Of a DNA stretch of 64,000 nt, positions 45,682 to 55,181 are shown one piece after another (position 1 is the stretch's first letter; every line of letters begins with the position of its first letter). The notes under the pieces were generated by a model. It saw only the letters and a list, made by a program, of their open reading frames with translations, ran no database searches and was not told the DNA's origin. The position numbers and the translations under genes are program-made. The DNA is taken from NCBI RefSeq assembly GCF_039793925.1, contig NZ_JBAMME010000343.1:13929-77928 (forward strand), in the 5' to 3' direction. This DNA comes from Thermogutta sp039793925 (GTDB taxonomy: Bacteria; Planctomycetota; Planctomycetia; Pirellulales; Thermoguttaceae).

Positions 45682-45754
45682 GTACCGTTTGCACAGGATC
45701 TGAACTAGGCAGAAAAATCGTGATTGGAGAGTGGATTGTCCAACATTAGAAAGC

Positions 45755-45807
45755 GGACGTGATAAGCACGTCCCTCCGGGGATGGACGTGACAAGCAGGT
45801 CCCTCCG
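45755..45807. repeat. Two direct 24-bp repeats, each a hairpin
   Basis: Units at 45755-45778 and 45784-45807 match at 22 of 24 positions with a 29-bp period. The first folds perfectly (GGACGTG-ATAAG-CACGTCC); the second has one mismatch in the stem. The same module, with more changes, lies at about 58626-58648. Confidence 0.8.
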
Positions 45808-45960
45808 AAGGCTTTCTTTGTCCTTCCTAGCAGCAAAGTCAAAGTAGGGATGAGTCAGTCGCCATGGTTGTGGATGAAGTTTGACCGAGTGGGTAAAATA
45901 ACGTGAATCGCGCAGGTCGGCCCGTGCCGAGTTAGTAGGAGAGACAGACTGGTGGACATA

Positions 45961-45995
45961 AAAAAGGGGCCCTGTTCGCCGGACACAGGGACCCC
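45961..45995 (-). terminator. Minus-strand terminator-like hairpin without an assigned gene
   Basis: The arms GGGGCCCTGT (45966-45975) and ACAGGGACCCC (45985-45995) pair with one bulged base. Read on the minus strand the stem is followed by TTTTT(T)ATG, a good intrinsic terminator. No minus-strand gene is found upstream of it (towards 46300), so it may end a small RNA. Confidence 0.55.
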
Positions 45996-46331
45996 TGGGT
46001 CGGCCGCCCAAGGACGGGCGTTCAAGGGAACGTCCGCACTGTGAAGCCCCAGCAGCCGTGTTTGATCGTATCGGAGTTTTGAGGCCGCCAACTTTAGACT
46101 CTGCCCGGGTAACTGCCCATTCCCCGTGAAGACCCTACGCAAGTTGCAGTTCCTGCGCGGACGGCGGACGTTTCTGCGACTGAAAGCGCACGGCAGTTCG
46201 CACCCGGCCGACAATTTTGCACTGGATCACGCAGCAACGCGGGGCAGAGTTGACGGCTCACGGGTAAAATTTATCTTTTGGAAGATCTTTTGCATAGCGG
46301 GGAAGAAAACACCAAGGCAAGAAGAGAAGAG

Positions 46332-47486
46332 ATGGAAAAGATTGCGAAACTTGCTCTGGAAGACGGCACGGTTTACACCGGTGTGGCCTTTGGTGCCGAA
46401 GGAGAGGTGGACGGCGAGGTCTGTTTCAATACCTCGATGACCGGGTATCAGGAAATCCTCACGGATCCCAGCTACCGTGGGCAGATCGTTGTCATGACGT
46501 ATCCCGAAATCGGGAACTACGGCGTCAACGAAGAAGACTTCGAGAGCTGGAAGCCCCACTTGGCAGGTTTCGTCGTGAAAGAGCGCAGCCGCCGCGTGAG
46601 TAACTGGCGGGCCACCGGAGACCTGGATCAGTTTCTCAAACGCTTCGGCATTGTCGGAATGGAGGGGATCGACACGCGGGCGCTTGTCCGACGTATTCGC
46701 ATCCACGGGGCTATGAAAGGGGTGCTCTCCACCGTGGACCTGGATGATGCAAGCCTTGTCGCCAAGGCGAAGGCCAGCCCAGGGCTGGTGGGACGGGACC
46801 TCGTGCGTGAGGTGTTGCCTCCCGAAGCCTTCGAGTGGCGTCAGCCCCTCAGCCACTGGACGAGACTTAACGGTCAGGTGTTGCGAGAAATTCCCCCGGA
46901 TGCCCCCCACGTGGTGGCCCTCGACTATGGCATGAAGTACAACATCGCCCGGCATCTGTTCAATACGGGTTGCCGCGTTACGGTATTGCCGGGAACGGCA
47001 ACCGCGGAGGACGTGCTCAAGTACCGGCCGGACGGGGTCTTTCTTTCCAACGGACCGGGCGACCCCGAACCGGTCCGCTACGCCCAGCGGACAATCGCCC
47101 AACTGCTCGGCAAAGTGCCTATCTTCGGCATTTGCCTGGGGCACCAACTTCTTGCTCTTGCCTGCGGAGCCAAAACGTTCAAGATGAAGTTCGGACATCG
47201 GGGGGCCAATCAGCCGGTGATGAACAAGGATACCGGCCGGGTGGAAATCACATGCCAAAACCACGGGTTCGCTGTGGATCCCGACACCCTGCCGCCGTAC
47301 CTTGAGGTGACCCATTGGAACCTCAACGACAACACCGTCGAAGGATTGCGGCACCTCGAGGTCCCGGCATTTACCGTTCAATACCATCCCGAGGCCTCGG
47401 CCGGTCCGCACGATAGCCACTACCTGTTTGAGAGATTCCGGCAGTTGATAGAGGAATATCGTGGCGCCGCGGCAAAGACCGCGTGA
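46332..47486 (+). CDS. carA: Carbamoyl-phosphate synthase small chain
   Basis: A 384-aa glutaminase subunit that supplies ammonia from glutamine to CarB for carbamoyl phosphate, feeding arginine and pyrimidine synthesis. The N-terminal CPSase domain shows TSMTGYQEILTDPSY and GIDTRALVRRIR. The glutamine amidotransferase domain has the nucleophile C268 in GICLGHQLL and His/Glu in VQYHPEAS. I chose the ATG at 46332 because it matches the usual family length; a purine-rich GAAGAGAAGAG precedes it. carB is not in the window; the next gene is a small membrane protein. Confidence 0.97.
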   Translation: MEKIAKLALEDGTVYTGVAFGAEGEVDGEVCFNTSMTGYQEILTDPSYRGQIVVMTYPEIGNYGVNEEDFESWKPHLAGFVVKERSRRVSNWRATGDLDQFLKRFGIVGMEGIDTRALVRRIRIHGAMKGVLSTVDLDDASLVAKAKASPGLVGRDLVREVLPPEAFEWRQPLSHWTRLNGQVLREIPPDAPHVVALDYGMKYNIARHLFNTGCRVTVLPGTATAEDVLKYRPDGVFLSNGPGDPEPVRYAQRTIAQLLGKVPIFGICLGHQLLALACGAKTFKMKFGHRGANQPVMNKDTGRVEITCQNHGFAVDPDTLPPYLEVTHWNLNDNTVEGLRHLEVPAFTVQYHPEASAGPHDSHYLFERFRQLIEEYRGAAAKTA

Positions 47487-47580
47487 TCGCACGGAAAGTT
47501 CGATCTCTGTTCCCCAAAATGGGTGTGGCCAGGACGGTAGCAGCCGGAAGCTTTTTCGCTCTTAAAGGAGATCCAGACCG

Positions 47581-47949
47581 ATGCCAGTCACTCTGGTTGC
47601 AGTGATCATCGTTTGTGATCTGCTCATTGTCGCGGGGTTGGCCGCCTTTTTTCTCACCGGCGCCAGTCATGTGACGGCCCTCATTCCCACTTTCACCGGG
47701 CTCATTCTCCAGGCTACGGCGGGGGTGGCTGTGTTAATGCCTTCCGTTCGCCGATCGTTCATGATCGTCACCGCAGTGCTGGCAGTAGTGGGAATTGCGG
47801 TGGCCCTTTCTCGCCCGATCTTGAAGGTCTTTGCTGGGGCTACGCTGGAGTGGAACGCCGCCCTTATTTCGCAGGTCATCATGGCCTTGGGTTGCGCCGC
47901 GGTCTGCTGTATGGCAATTGTGTTTCTCCTCGGTCCTTCCGAACCCTGA
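47581..47949 (+). CDS. Small membrane protein, four TM segments
   Basis: A 122-aa hydrophobic protein with predicted transmembrane segments at about 4-26, 32-52, 60-79 and 93-116. It has no recognised motif. AAAGGAG lies about 10 bp before the ATG. It is 94 bp after carA on the same strand. It may be a housekeeping membrane protein of this lineage; function unknown. Confidence 0.65.
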   Translation: MPVTLVAVIIVCDLLIVAGLAAFFLTGASHVTALIPTFTGLILQATAGVAVLMPSVRRSFMIVTAVLAVVGIAVALSRPILKVFAGATLEWNAALISQVIMALGCAAVCCMAIVFLLGPSEP

Positions 47950-48221
47950 GATTTTTCGGGATTCTGTCGACGTAGTGGAGGCAACCAGCGGATGCTTGGA
48001 ATGCCGCGGACGGATGTGTGCCCTTTTGCCATGTGCACCATCCGAGAAATCTGCTCAGCAAGACCACCATCTGCCGCGAATGCTGCGAGGCTCCGGGCTG
48101 GACATCATGCACCCGGCCAAGCACTGGGGAACATGTTTCGATGGTGCGGCAAAGTTCTATAAAATGGCATGGAAGGTTGACTGCTTATCATGCGGAATGA
48201 CGGAAATCACAGGACCGAGAT

Positions 48222-49328
48222 ATGATCATTGGGGTTCCCAAAGAAATCAAGCCTGACGAATACCGCGTGGGGATGTTACCGGTCGGCGTGGAGGATCTGG
48301 TCCGCGCCGGACACAAAGTGATTATGGAGGCTGGGGCAGGATTTGCTTCGGGGATTTCTGATCATGAATACCTTCGGGCTGGAGCCGAGATCGTGTCCTC
48401 TGGCCGAGACGTGTACGAGGCTGCAGACCTCATCGTCAAGGTCAAGGAACCCCAACCGTCGGAGATCGCGTTCCTCCGCCCGGGGCAGGTGATCTTTTCT
48501 TTTTTTCACTTTGCTGCGGATCGCAATTTGACGGAACAATTCCTGGCCAGCGATGCCATCGCTGTCGCCTATGAGACACTCCAGGATGATCGTGGCCGAC
48601 TGCCTCTCCTCACTCCGATGAGTGAAGTGGCCGGACGCATGAGCATCCAGGAAGGTGCCAAATACCTGGAACGCCCGCAGATGGGTCGGGGGGTGCTGCT
48701 GGGCGGAGTGACCGGCGTGGCACCGGCCCGAGTTGTCATTCTGGGGGGTGGGGTGGTTGGTTCCAACGCTGCGAAGATGGCTGCGGGATTGGGTGCCTCC
48801 GTCGCCGTTCTCGACATTGATCTGGATCGACTCCGTTATCTGAGCGATGTCCTGCCGCCCAATTGCGCTGTACTCTTCAGCGATCGGCACACAATCCGTG
48901 AGCAGCTCCGTCAGGCCGATCTGATCATCGGAGCAGTCCTGATTCCTGGTGCCCGCGCCCCGCGCTTGATCCAGGAGGAAGACCTCCAGCGGATGCCGCC
49001 GGGCTGCGTTATCGTGGATGTAGCGATCGATCAAGGGGGATGTTGCGCTACCAGTCGGCCGACGACACATGCCCAACCGATTTATCTTGTCAACGACATC
49101 GTCCATTACTGCGTGACCAACATTCCGGGAGCGGTTCCGCGGACTAGCACTCCTGCCCTGTGTCATGCCACGCTTCCCTGGGTAAAGCGGCTGGCGGATT
49201 TAGGTGTTGAACGGGGAGCGCAGGAATTCCGAGAGCTTGCACGCGCGGTCAACATTTATCGGGGAGAAATCACACACCCCAACGTGGCCCAGGCCTTCGA
49301 TTTGCCATACAGCCGTCGTTTCATTTAA
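48222..49328 (+). CDS. ald: Alanine dehydrogenase
   Basis: A 368-aa NAD-dependent enzyme that interconverts L-alanine and pyruvate plus ammonium. It starts with the family signature MIIGVPKEIKPDEYRVG and has the substrate region VKVKEPQPSE. The Rossmann motif VVILGGGVVGSNAA lies near 167-180. The C-terminal GGCCATSRPTTH loop and YLVNDIVHYCVTNIPGAVPRTST fit well. The ATG at 48222 aligns with homologues. Together with the aminotransferase at 30594 it could support alanine metabolism, though the genes are far apart. Confidence 0.96.
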   Translation: MIIGVPKEIKPDEYRVGMLPVGVEDLVRAGHKVIMEAGAGFASGISDHEYLRAGAEIVSSGRDVYEAADLIVKVKEPQPSEIAFLRPGQVIFSFFHFAADRNLTEQFLASDAIAVAYETLQDDRGRLPLLTPMSEVAGRMSIQEGAKYLERPQMGRGVLLGGVTGVAPARVVILGGGVVGSNAAKMAAGLGASVAVLDIDLDRLRYLSDVLPPNCAVLFSDRHTIREQLRQADLIIGAVLIPGARAPRLIQEEDLQRMPPGCVIVDVAIDQGGCCATSRPTTHAQPIYLVNDIVHYCVTNIPGAVPRTSTPALCHATLPWVKRLADLGVERGAQEFRELARAVNIYRGEITHPNVAQAFDLPYSRRFI

Positions 49329-49367
49329 CCGCATGTGTTGAACATTTGCTGATCACTAACAAAAGAG

Positions 49368-50576
49368 ATGACATCTCCCGCAGAAAAACCGTCCTCCACT
49401 TTTCCCTCCCGACTGGTCGCGGTGGGGCTCGGTTCCAATATCGAAAATGCGGAGGAGATTCTTCGAGCAACTTTGAAGCACTTGGCGGAACAGCACTTTC
49501 TGGAACTGGAGGCCATCAGCCGACTCCGTCGGACACGTCCCATCGGCGGTCCTGCCGGACAATTGCCTTACATGAACGCCGTTGCACTCTTGCGTACCAC
49601 GCTATCGCCACAGGCCATCTGGGATGTGTTGCGCGCTGTGGAAGATCGGTTTGGACGGACACGCGAAACGCGGTGGGGGCCCCGCAGTCTTGATCTCGAT
49701 ATCCTGCTTGACGAGGCCGGTCCGGTGTGTGAGGACGGGCTTTACGTCCCCCATCCACGATTGGCCGCCAGAAGATTCTTCCTGGAAGCGTTGGCCGAGC
49801 TTCGGCCCCAGTGCTGGCACTTTTGGAGTGGACTGAGCATCGGCCGAATCCTCAACATCCTCCGCGAAGCTCCCCGATGGATCATCGTCATTCCCGAGAC
49901 TTTTCCTGGGCCCCGGGCGGTTACCTCGTCGGCTGCTGGCCTCACTGACACCGCTGCATCCCCCACCGATTTAACATCACCTCCCAAAAGTGCAAACCTC
50001 GAAGAGGAGAACAGTTTTCTCCTGCGCCTCACGGTCAACGGCCCTTTGACTGCATTGCCTTCCGACCTTTCGTTGGGCCTTCCGCAGCGGCTGGGACTCG
50101 AACCCGTGGACGAAGAACGGGTGATCTTGTGGTGGAAGGAGTTGGAGCACCAGCTCCGTGAGGGTCAAAACGTGGCCACCGCGCTCCCCCCGACAATTTC
50201 CACCTGGCGCGGTCATGTTAGATCGGCATCGTCGCAAGCGGCTCCAAACGTTTTTGATAGTCTCCTCGCCGCCACCCCTCCCAAGCGAGACTCACGTGCC
50301 AACCGAGATTCGCCGGAGCGGGGGATTGTACTTCGGCCGAGGCTCGTGATATTAGGGCCACTGGCTGCTCGGTGGGAGTTTTGGTCTTCCGACTTTCCCA
50401 CAGAAACCGCGGCGTCTTCCCACAGTGAAGATGGCTTCCTGCATCAGGCGCTTCTGATACGAGTTCGCCAGGGAACGCCGGTCGTGCTTGTGGAAACTTC
50501 CGACCCGAAAGAGTGGCCGGACCACGTCCGTACAGCGCTGGAAGCCACTGAAGAGGTCGGCACATTGGTGTCGTAG
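49368..50576 (+). CDS. folK: HPPK (folate pathway) with a long C-terminal extension
   Basis: A 402-aa protein. Residues 15-165 are 6-hydroxymethyl-7,8-dihydropterin pyrophosphokinase, which activates the pterin for folate synthesis: AVGLGSNIENAEEIL, FGRTRETRWGPRSLDLDIL (the ATP/Mg motif) and PHPRLAARRFFLEAL. The remaining 235 or so residues have no domain that I recognise; a Ser/Thr/Pro-rich segment near 185-210 looks like a linker, and PVVLVETSDPKEWP near the end looks structured. In some planctomycetes HPPK is fused to a deoxynucleoside kinase, but no P-loop is visible here, so the extension may be degenerate. It is followed by panC after 286 bp. Confidence 0.9.
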   Translation: MTSPAEKPSSTFPSRLVAVGLGSNIENAEEILRATLKHLAEQHFLELEAISRLRRTRPIGGPAGQLPYMNAVALLRTTLSPQAIWDVLRAVEDRFGRTRETRWGPRSLDLDILLDEAGPVCEDGLYVPHPRLAARRFFLEALAELRPQCWHFWSGLSIGRILNILREAPRWIIVIPETFPGPRAVTSSAAGLTDTAASPTDLTSPPKSANLEEENSFLLRLTVNGPLTALPSDLSLGLPQRLGLEPVDEERVILWWKELEHQLREGQNVATALPPTISTWRGHVRSASSQAAPNVFDSLLAATPPKRDSRANRDSPERGIVLRPRLVILGPLAARWEFWSSDFPTETAASSHSEDGFLHQALLIRVRQGTPVVLVETSDPKEWPDHVRTALEATEEVGTLVS

Positions 50577-50862
50577 CCGTCCTTTTCCTGGTTTTCACTG
50601 AAAACAGCCGGAAAGCGGTCTCCTCACACAACTTCTCCCCGCCTCTTAATGGATGCGGAAGAATCGAGGATAATGAAGTGAGTAATATACGTTTGAGATG
50701 TCGCCGCACCCGCTGGAAAAGTTGCAGACGATCTGCGGGGGAGTGGCGGAGGTGTTCGTCAATCAAGCGATCTTTCGAGCCTTTCGAGGATTGTCATCGA
50801 CCGTTGGGCCTTTCGGTGGGCTTCGGCCTGAGGCCACCCTTTAACAGTGCCAGGAGCATGCT

Positions 50863-51726
50863 ATGGCAATGCCCACAGTTATTCGCTCGGCCCAGGAAAT
50901 GCAATCTCAAAGCCGGCAATTGCGTCGGGCCGGGCGGAGGATCGGTTTTGTTCCCACGATGGGGGCGCTCCATGAGGGCCATCTTAGCCTGGTCCGCGCG
51001 GCCAAACGAGAGTGCGAAGAGGTCGTCGTATCGATCTATGTGAATCCAACGCAATTTGGGAGAGGTGAGGATTTCGAGCGGTATCCCCGTAATTTGGAAA
51101 AAGATTTGGAACTTTTGGCCGACCTCGACGTCCCCTGGGTATTCGCCCCGACAGACAGCGAAATGTATCCGACAGGTTTCGATACCTGGGTGGAGGTGGG
51201 GCGAATGGCACAGCCCTGGGAAGGAAAGTTTCGGCCGGGACATTTCCGGGGGGTGGCCACCGTGGTCCTCAAACTCTTTCATCTCGTGGAGCCCGACATT
51301 GCCTACTTCGGCGAAAAAGATTATCAGCAGCTTCTGGTTGTGCGGCAGATGGTCCGTGATCTGAATCTCGCCGTGGAGATCCGGCCGTGTCCCACGGTCC
51401 GAGAGCCGGACGGTCTGGCGATGAGCTCCCGCAATCAGTACCTCAGCCCAAAGGAGCGAGAGGACGCCCTGGTGCTGTACCGCAGCCTGTGTCTGGCCCA
51501 GGAGCGCGTCCGTGCCGGGGAGAAGGATGCCCACGCAATCGCCGTAGCGATGCGCGAATTGATCAGCAGTGTACCGTACGCCCAAATCGATTACGTGGCC
51601 CTGGTGGATCCCGAAACGCTGGAAGAGGTGCTCACCATCGATCGGCCGGTGCAGGCTCTCCTCGCAGTGCGCCTCGGTTCCACCCGGTTGATCGATAACA
51701 TGCGGATTGTGCCCCCATCTGAATGA
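50863..51726 (+). CDS. panC: Pantothenate synthetase
   Basis: A 287-aa ligase joining pantoate and beta-alanine with ATP. Family motifs: VPTMGALHEGHLSL near 30-43, SIYVNPTQF, FGEKDYQQL, and LAMSSRNQYLS. AGGAG lies 8 bp before the ATG; a second ATG two codons later is possible. Clustered with folK upstream and lgt downstream, all on the plus strand. The call is secure. Confidence 0.97.
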   Translation: MAMPTVIRSAQEMQSQSRQLRRAGRRIGFVPTMGALHEGHLSLVRAAKRECEEVVVSIYVNPTQFGRGEDFERYPRNLEKDLELLADLDVPWVFAPTDSEMYPTGFDTWVEVGRMAQPWEGKFRPGHFRGVATVVLKLFHLVEPDIAYFGEKDYQQLLVVRQMVRDLNLAVEIRPCPTVREPDGLAMSSRNQYLSPKEREDALVLYRSLCLAQERVRAGEKDAHAIAVAMRELISSVPYAQIDYVALVDPETLEEVLTIDRPVQALLAVRLGSTRLIDNMRIVPPSE

Positions 51727-51835
51727 TTTCCTGACAACGGCCACTTGTACTGGGACTTTCAAGAGTCCAAGAAAATCAAAAACGATCTGCATTTCTGGCT
51801 CAAACCAATCATAATAGGCCCGGCGAAGTGAACTC

Positions 51836-53290
51836 ATGTGGCGGACGCTGTTTTACATTCCGGAACGGATCGGATCGGTACCCCTGTTTGGCCTGGGATT
51901 GCTCTTCTGGCTGTGGATTGCGTGGAGTGCTTTCACCCTGATTTGGACATTACGTCGACACGGCTGGACAGGTGAATTCTGGAATGCCGTCGTCGTGCAC
52001 GGGCTTGTGGCGGTCCTCATTGCTTTTCTGCTTCCTCGCCTGAGTGTGGACATTCCGGGAGTTTACGACGGAGCAGGTCGCCCTCTGCGGGGGCTTCCCG
52101 TCCGCGGCTACGGGACGATGCTCTTAGTGGCCGTACTCGCATCGGTGGGGTTGGCCATTGTGCGAGCCAGAAAAAGGGGATTCTCGGCAGATTGGGTAGC
52201 CAACCTCGCACTGTGGTGCATTATTCCTGGAATCATTGGCGCTCGCGTGTTCCATGTCATTGAATACTGGCCTGTTCACTACGGGCCTGTGTGGCAGACA
52301 CAGGGGCCGGCGGCAGGTCTGGCTGCCGTGCTCAATGTGACCCAAGGCGGGTTGGTCGTGTATGGATCGCTGCTGGGGGGCCTGGCCGGGATCGCTTTTT
52401 ATGCCTGGCGGCAGAAGGTCAGATTACTGCTCGTCTTCGATCTGCTAGCGCCTTGCTTTTTGTTGGGATTAGCGTTCGGTCGGATCGGGTGTTTTCTCAA
52501 CGGCTGCTGTTTCGGCGGCGTGTGCGAATTGCCCTGGTCGGTGCAGTTCCCGGCTGGTTCGTTCGCCTATCTCAGCCAGCTTGAGCACGGCCAACTGGCC
52601 CTCTACGGGATTCGATTTCGCGAAGATCCACGCGATCCAGACCGTCTGCCGGTCATCGTGGAAGTGCTGCCACACTCGGCGGCTTCGCGTGCGGACGTTA
52701 AGCCGGGGGAACACATTGCAGAGGTAAACGGAAGGCGCCTTACCGGTTCTGGAGGTCAGTCGCCCGTCGCCGTGTTGGTCGAAGAGCTGGTGGCCAACAG
52801 TGGGAATCCCGTCCTCATTGAGGGGGGACGCGGGTGCGTCTGTACGGCCACCGGAGCGGCGCCATCCTTCACGCAACATCCGGCAACTTCCGGAAATCGG
52901 CCTCGGGCCAGCACAGAGGGGGTCTTTTTGCATATACGAACACGAGAAGGGGGCGACTACGTGTGGGAATCCCGCAACGAAATTCCAGCCCGCAGCCTTT
53001 ACGTCCACCCCAGTCAGCTATATAGCGCTGTCAACGCTCTGATTTTGTGTTTGTTTCTGTTGGCGTATGAGCCGTTTGCTAAAAGCGAGGGCGAACTCTG
53101 GGCGTGGTTGTTGACACTGTATCCCCTGACACGCTTTATCTTGGAGATCATTCGTGCGGACGAACCGGGAAGCTACTGGGGCCTGACGATCGCCCAAGTG
53201 GTGAGCATTATTCTGTTTGCCCTGGGACTTGCCACGTGGCTTTACATCCTCTGGCGACGTCATCTGCCCGCAGGAGAACAAACCAATTAG
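51836..53290 (+). CDS. lgt: Prolipoprotein diacylglyceryl transferase with a PDZ-like insert
   Basis: A 484-aa polytopic membrane enzyme that attaches diacylglycerol to the lipobox cysteine of prolipoproteins, the first step of lipoprotein maturation. The signature GRIGCFLNGCCFGG lies near 215-228 and HPSQLYSA near 391. Canonical Lgt is about 280 aa; here about 165 residues separate these motifs, and the extra part (about 255-340) reads as a PDZ-like domain (VEVLPHSAASRADVKPGEHIAEVNGRRL, in short blocks). The insert should face the periplasm or cytoplasm between helices. The window itself encodes lipoprotein substrates (24421, 35871). The start has only a weak ribosome-binding site. Confidence 0.92.
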   Translation: MWRTLFYIPERIGSVPLFGLGLLFWLWIAWSAFTLIWTLRRHGWTGEFWNAVVVHGLVAVLIAFLLPRLSVDIPGVYDGAGRPLRGLPVRGYGTMLLVAVLASVGLAIVRARKRGFSADWVANLALWCIIPGIIGARVFHVIEYWPVHYGPVWQTQGPAAGLAAVLNVTQGGLVVYGSLLGGLAGIAFYAWRQKVRLLLVFDLLAPCFLLGLAFGRIGCFLNGCCFGGVCELPWSVQFPAGSFAYLSQLEHGQLALYGIRFREDPRDPDRLPVIVEVLPHSAASRADVKPGEHIAEVNGRRLTGSGGQSPVAVLVEELVANSGNPVLIEGGRGCVCTATGAAPSFTQHPATSGNRPRASTEGVFLHIRTREGGDYVWESRNEIPARSLYVHPSQLYSAVNALILCLFLLAYEPFAKSEGELWAWLLTLYPLTRFILEIIRADEPGSYWGLTIAQVVSIILFALGLATWLYILWRRHLPAGEQTN

Positions 53291-53439
53291 GATAGAAGAA
53301 TGCTTTGCCGTTTGCGGGAGAGTGAGTTTCGGCTGTCCCGTGGCTCTCCCGGTCTAAGATCCGTATGGGCTATGTTTCCAGAGGTGGTTTGATTCGCGGT
53401 CAGCAAGTGAAGACATAGAGTGGGAAGAGTTCAAAGACC

Positions 53440-54951
53440 ATGTCGGCATCCGATTCTCACAGTATCATTTGTGTCAGCATTGCTCGAGGACGCCATCGGC
53501 ATGTGATCGCAGAGCATCGGTATCTTGCGGAGCAGGGCGTGAAGCTGGTCGAAATTCGGCTCGACTACATCAATGGTCCTGTCAACGTGAAGCGGCTCCT
53601 CAACGAACGTCCCTGCCCGGTGATCATGACGTGCCGCCGAGAACGTGATGGGGGACGGTTTCGGGGGACTGAACAGGAGCGGCAGCTCATTCTTCGGACC
53701 GCCATCGCCGAAGGAGTGGACTACATCGACCTGGAAGAGGATATCGCGGCCTCGATTCCCCGATACGGCCAAACCAAACGCATCATCAGCTATCACAATT
53801 TTCACGAAACGCCGCAAAATCTCCAGGCCCTTTACGATCGCATGGCCGCCCTCGATCCGGACATCATCAAGATCGCCACGGTGGCCAACCACCCTCAGGA
53901 TAACCTCCGGATGTTCCAGCTTGTGGCGCAGAGCCGGATTCCCACAGTCGGCCTGTGCATGGGGGATATCGGAATCCCGTCGCGCATTCTGGCAGGCAAA
54001 TTTGGAGCGCCCTTCAGTTATGCGGCCTTCCATTCAGAACGGACGCTTGCTCCCGGGCAACTTAGTTTTGAAGAGATGCGCGATGTGTACCGCTACGAAA
54101 GCCTTCGGCCGGATACAGAAGTGTATGGCGTGATCGCGGATCCGGTGGGACACAGCCTCAGCCCGCTCATCCACAACGCGGCGTTCCAACGCCTGGGGCT
54201 GAACAAGGTGTACATTCCCATCCGGGTGCCCCGGGAAGATCTGTTCGAGTTCATCGATCAGGCTCCCCAATGGGGAATCAAGGGATTAAGTGTGACCATT
54301 CCCCACAAAGAAGCAATCCTGGCCAAACTGACCAAGGCCGACAGCATCGTTCGCGGGATTGGAGCCGCCAATACCGTGATCTTCGATGGAAAAGAACGCC
54401 TTGGGTATAACACCGATTGTCGGGCCGCGCTGGAGGCTATTGAAACGGCTCTGGGCGCTTCCCCCAAAGATCCTGCCCCACTCAAAGGAAAACATGCGCT
54501 GGTTCTGGGGGCGGGTGGAGCCGGCAAGGCCGTGGCTTACGGTCTCCTGCGAGCGGGAGCCACGGTTACTCTCACCGATGGCGACGAGGAAAAGGCTCGC
54601 CTTCTCGCCGAGAAGCTCGATTGCCCGTATGTCAAATGGGAAGACCGCCATTCGGTTGCCTGCGACATCCTGGCCAACTGCACGCCCGTGGGTATGCACC
54701 CGAATGTGGACGAAACGCCGTTCGATCCCAAGTACCTTCGCAGTCATATGCTTGTTTTTGACGCTGTTTACAACCCCGAGAACACGCTGCTGATCAAGGA
54801 CGCGCGGGCGAGAAACTGCAAGGTTGTCACTGGTGTGGAGATGTTCGTTCGGCAGGCGTGCATGCAGTTCAAACTCTTCACGGGACTGGACGCGCCCGCA
54901 GATCTTATGCGGGAAGTGCTCAAACGGGCAACGTCCCCAGCGAAATGGTGA
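53440..54951 (+). CDS. aroDE: Bifunctional 3-dehydroquinate dehydratase / shikimate dehydrogenase
   Basis: A 503-aa fusion catalysing two consecutive steps of the shikimate pathway. Residues about 8-215 are a type I dehydroquinase with the Schiff-base K144 (IIKIATVAN) and H119 (SYHNF). Residues about 225-500 are a shikimate dehydrogenase: SLSPLIHN, VTIPHKEAI, GAANT, NTDCRAAL and the NADP-binding GAGGAGKAVAYGL. AroD-AroE fusions occur in plants and several bacteria including planctomycetes. The ATG at 53440 fits both domain boundaries. The gene stands alone between lgt and the eRF1-like gene. Confidence 0.96.
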   Translation: MSASDSHSIICVSIARGRHRHVIAEHRYLAEQGVKLVEIRLDYINGPVNVKRLLNERPCPVIMTCRRERDGGRFRGTEQERQLILRTAIAEGVDYIDLEEDIAASIPRYGQTKRIISYHNFHETPQNLQALYDRMAALDPDIIKIATVANHPQDNLRMFQLVAQSRIPTVGLCMGDIGIPSRILAGKFGAPFSYAAFHSERTLAPGQLSFEEMRDVYRYESLRPDTEVYGVIADPVGHSLSPLIHNAAFQRLGLNKVYIPIRVPREDLFEFIDQAPQWGIKGLSVTIPHKEAILAKLTKADSIVRGIGAANTVIFDGKERLGYNTDCRAALEAIETALGASPKDPAPLKGKHALVLGAGGAGKAVAYGLLRAGATVTLTDGDEEKARLLAEKLDCPYVKWEDRHSVACDILANCTPVGMHPNVDETPFDPKYLRSHMLVFDAVYNPENTLLIKDARARNCKVVTGVEMFVRQACMQFKLFTGLDAPADLMREVLKRATSPAKW

Positions 54952-55181
54952 CCCTCTCCGCGGCATGGGGAACTTCGAGGGGCATGAGTCAAAAAAACCG
55001 CCCATGGGAACCCGGCATCGTCACAGCCCGGCAGCGGCAGTATACTTTAATTTTTTGGCATATTTTTTGAGATTGTGCGATTTGCGGCACAGAAGGGCCC
55101 TCTACAAAACAAGTAAGGACCATCCCAAATTCAGTAACCCAGGCCTTTTTCCTTTTTTTAGAGGAGGAGCATTGGAAGGCA

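Larger units (their letters stand above)
45525..46331. other. Long intergenic region with repeats before carA
   Basis: About 800 bp without a supportable gene. It contains a palindrome, two 24-bp direct repeats that each form a hairpin, and a minus-strand terminator-like structure, listed separately. The stretch 46000-46277 has several small inverted repeats but no RNA family that I recognise; it may be the carA leader or a minus-strand small RNA. Confidence 0.45.

Noticed and set aside
53315..53351. 8-bp inverted repeat CGGGAGAG/CTCTCCCG after lgt
   Set aside because: It has a long loop and no T-tract on either strand, so I do not call it a terminator.
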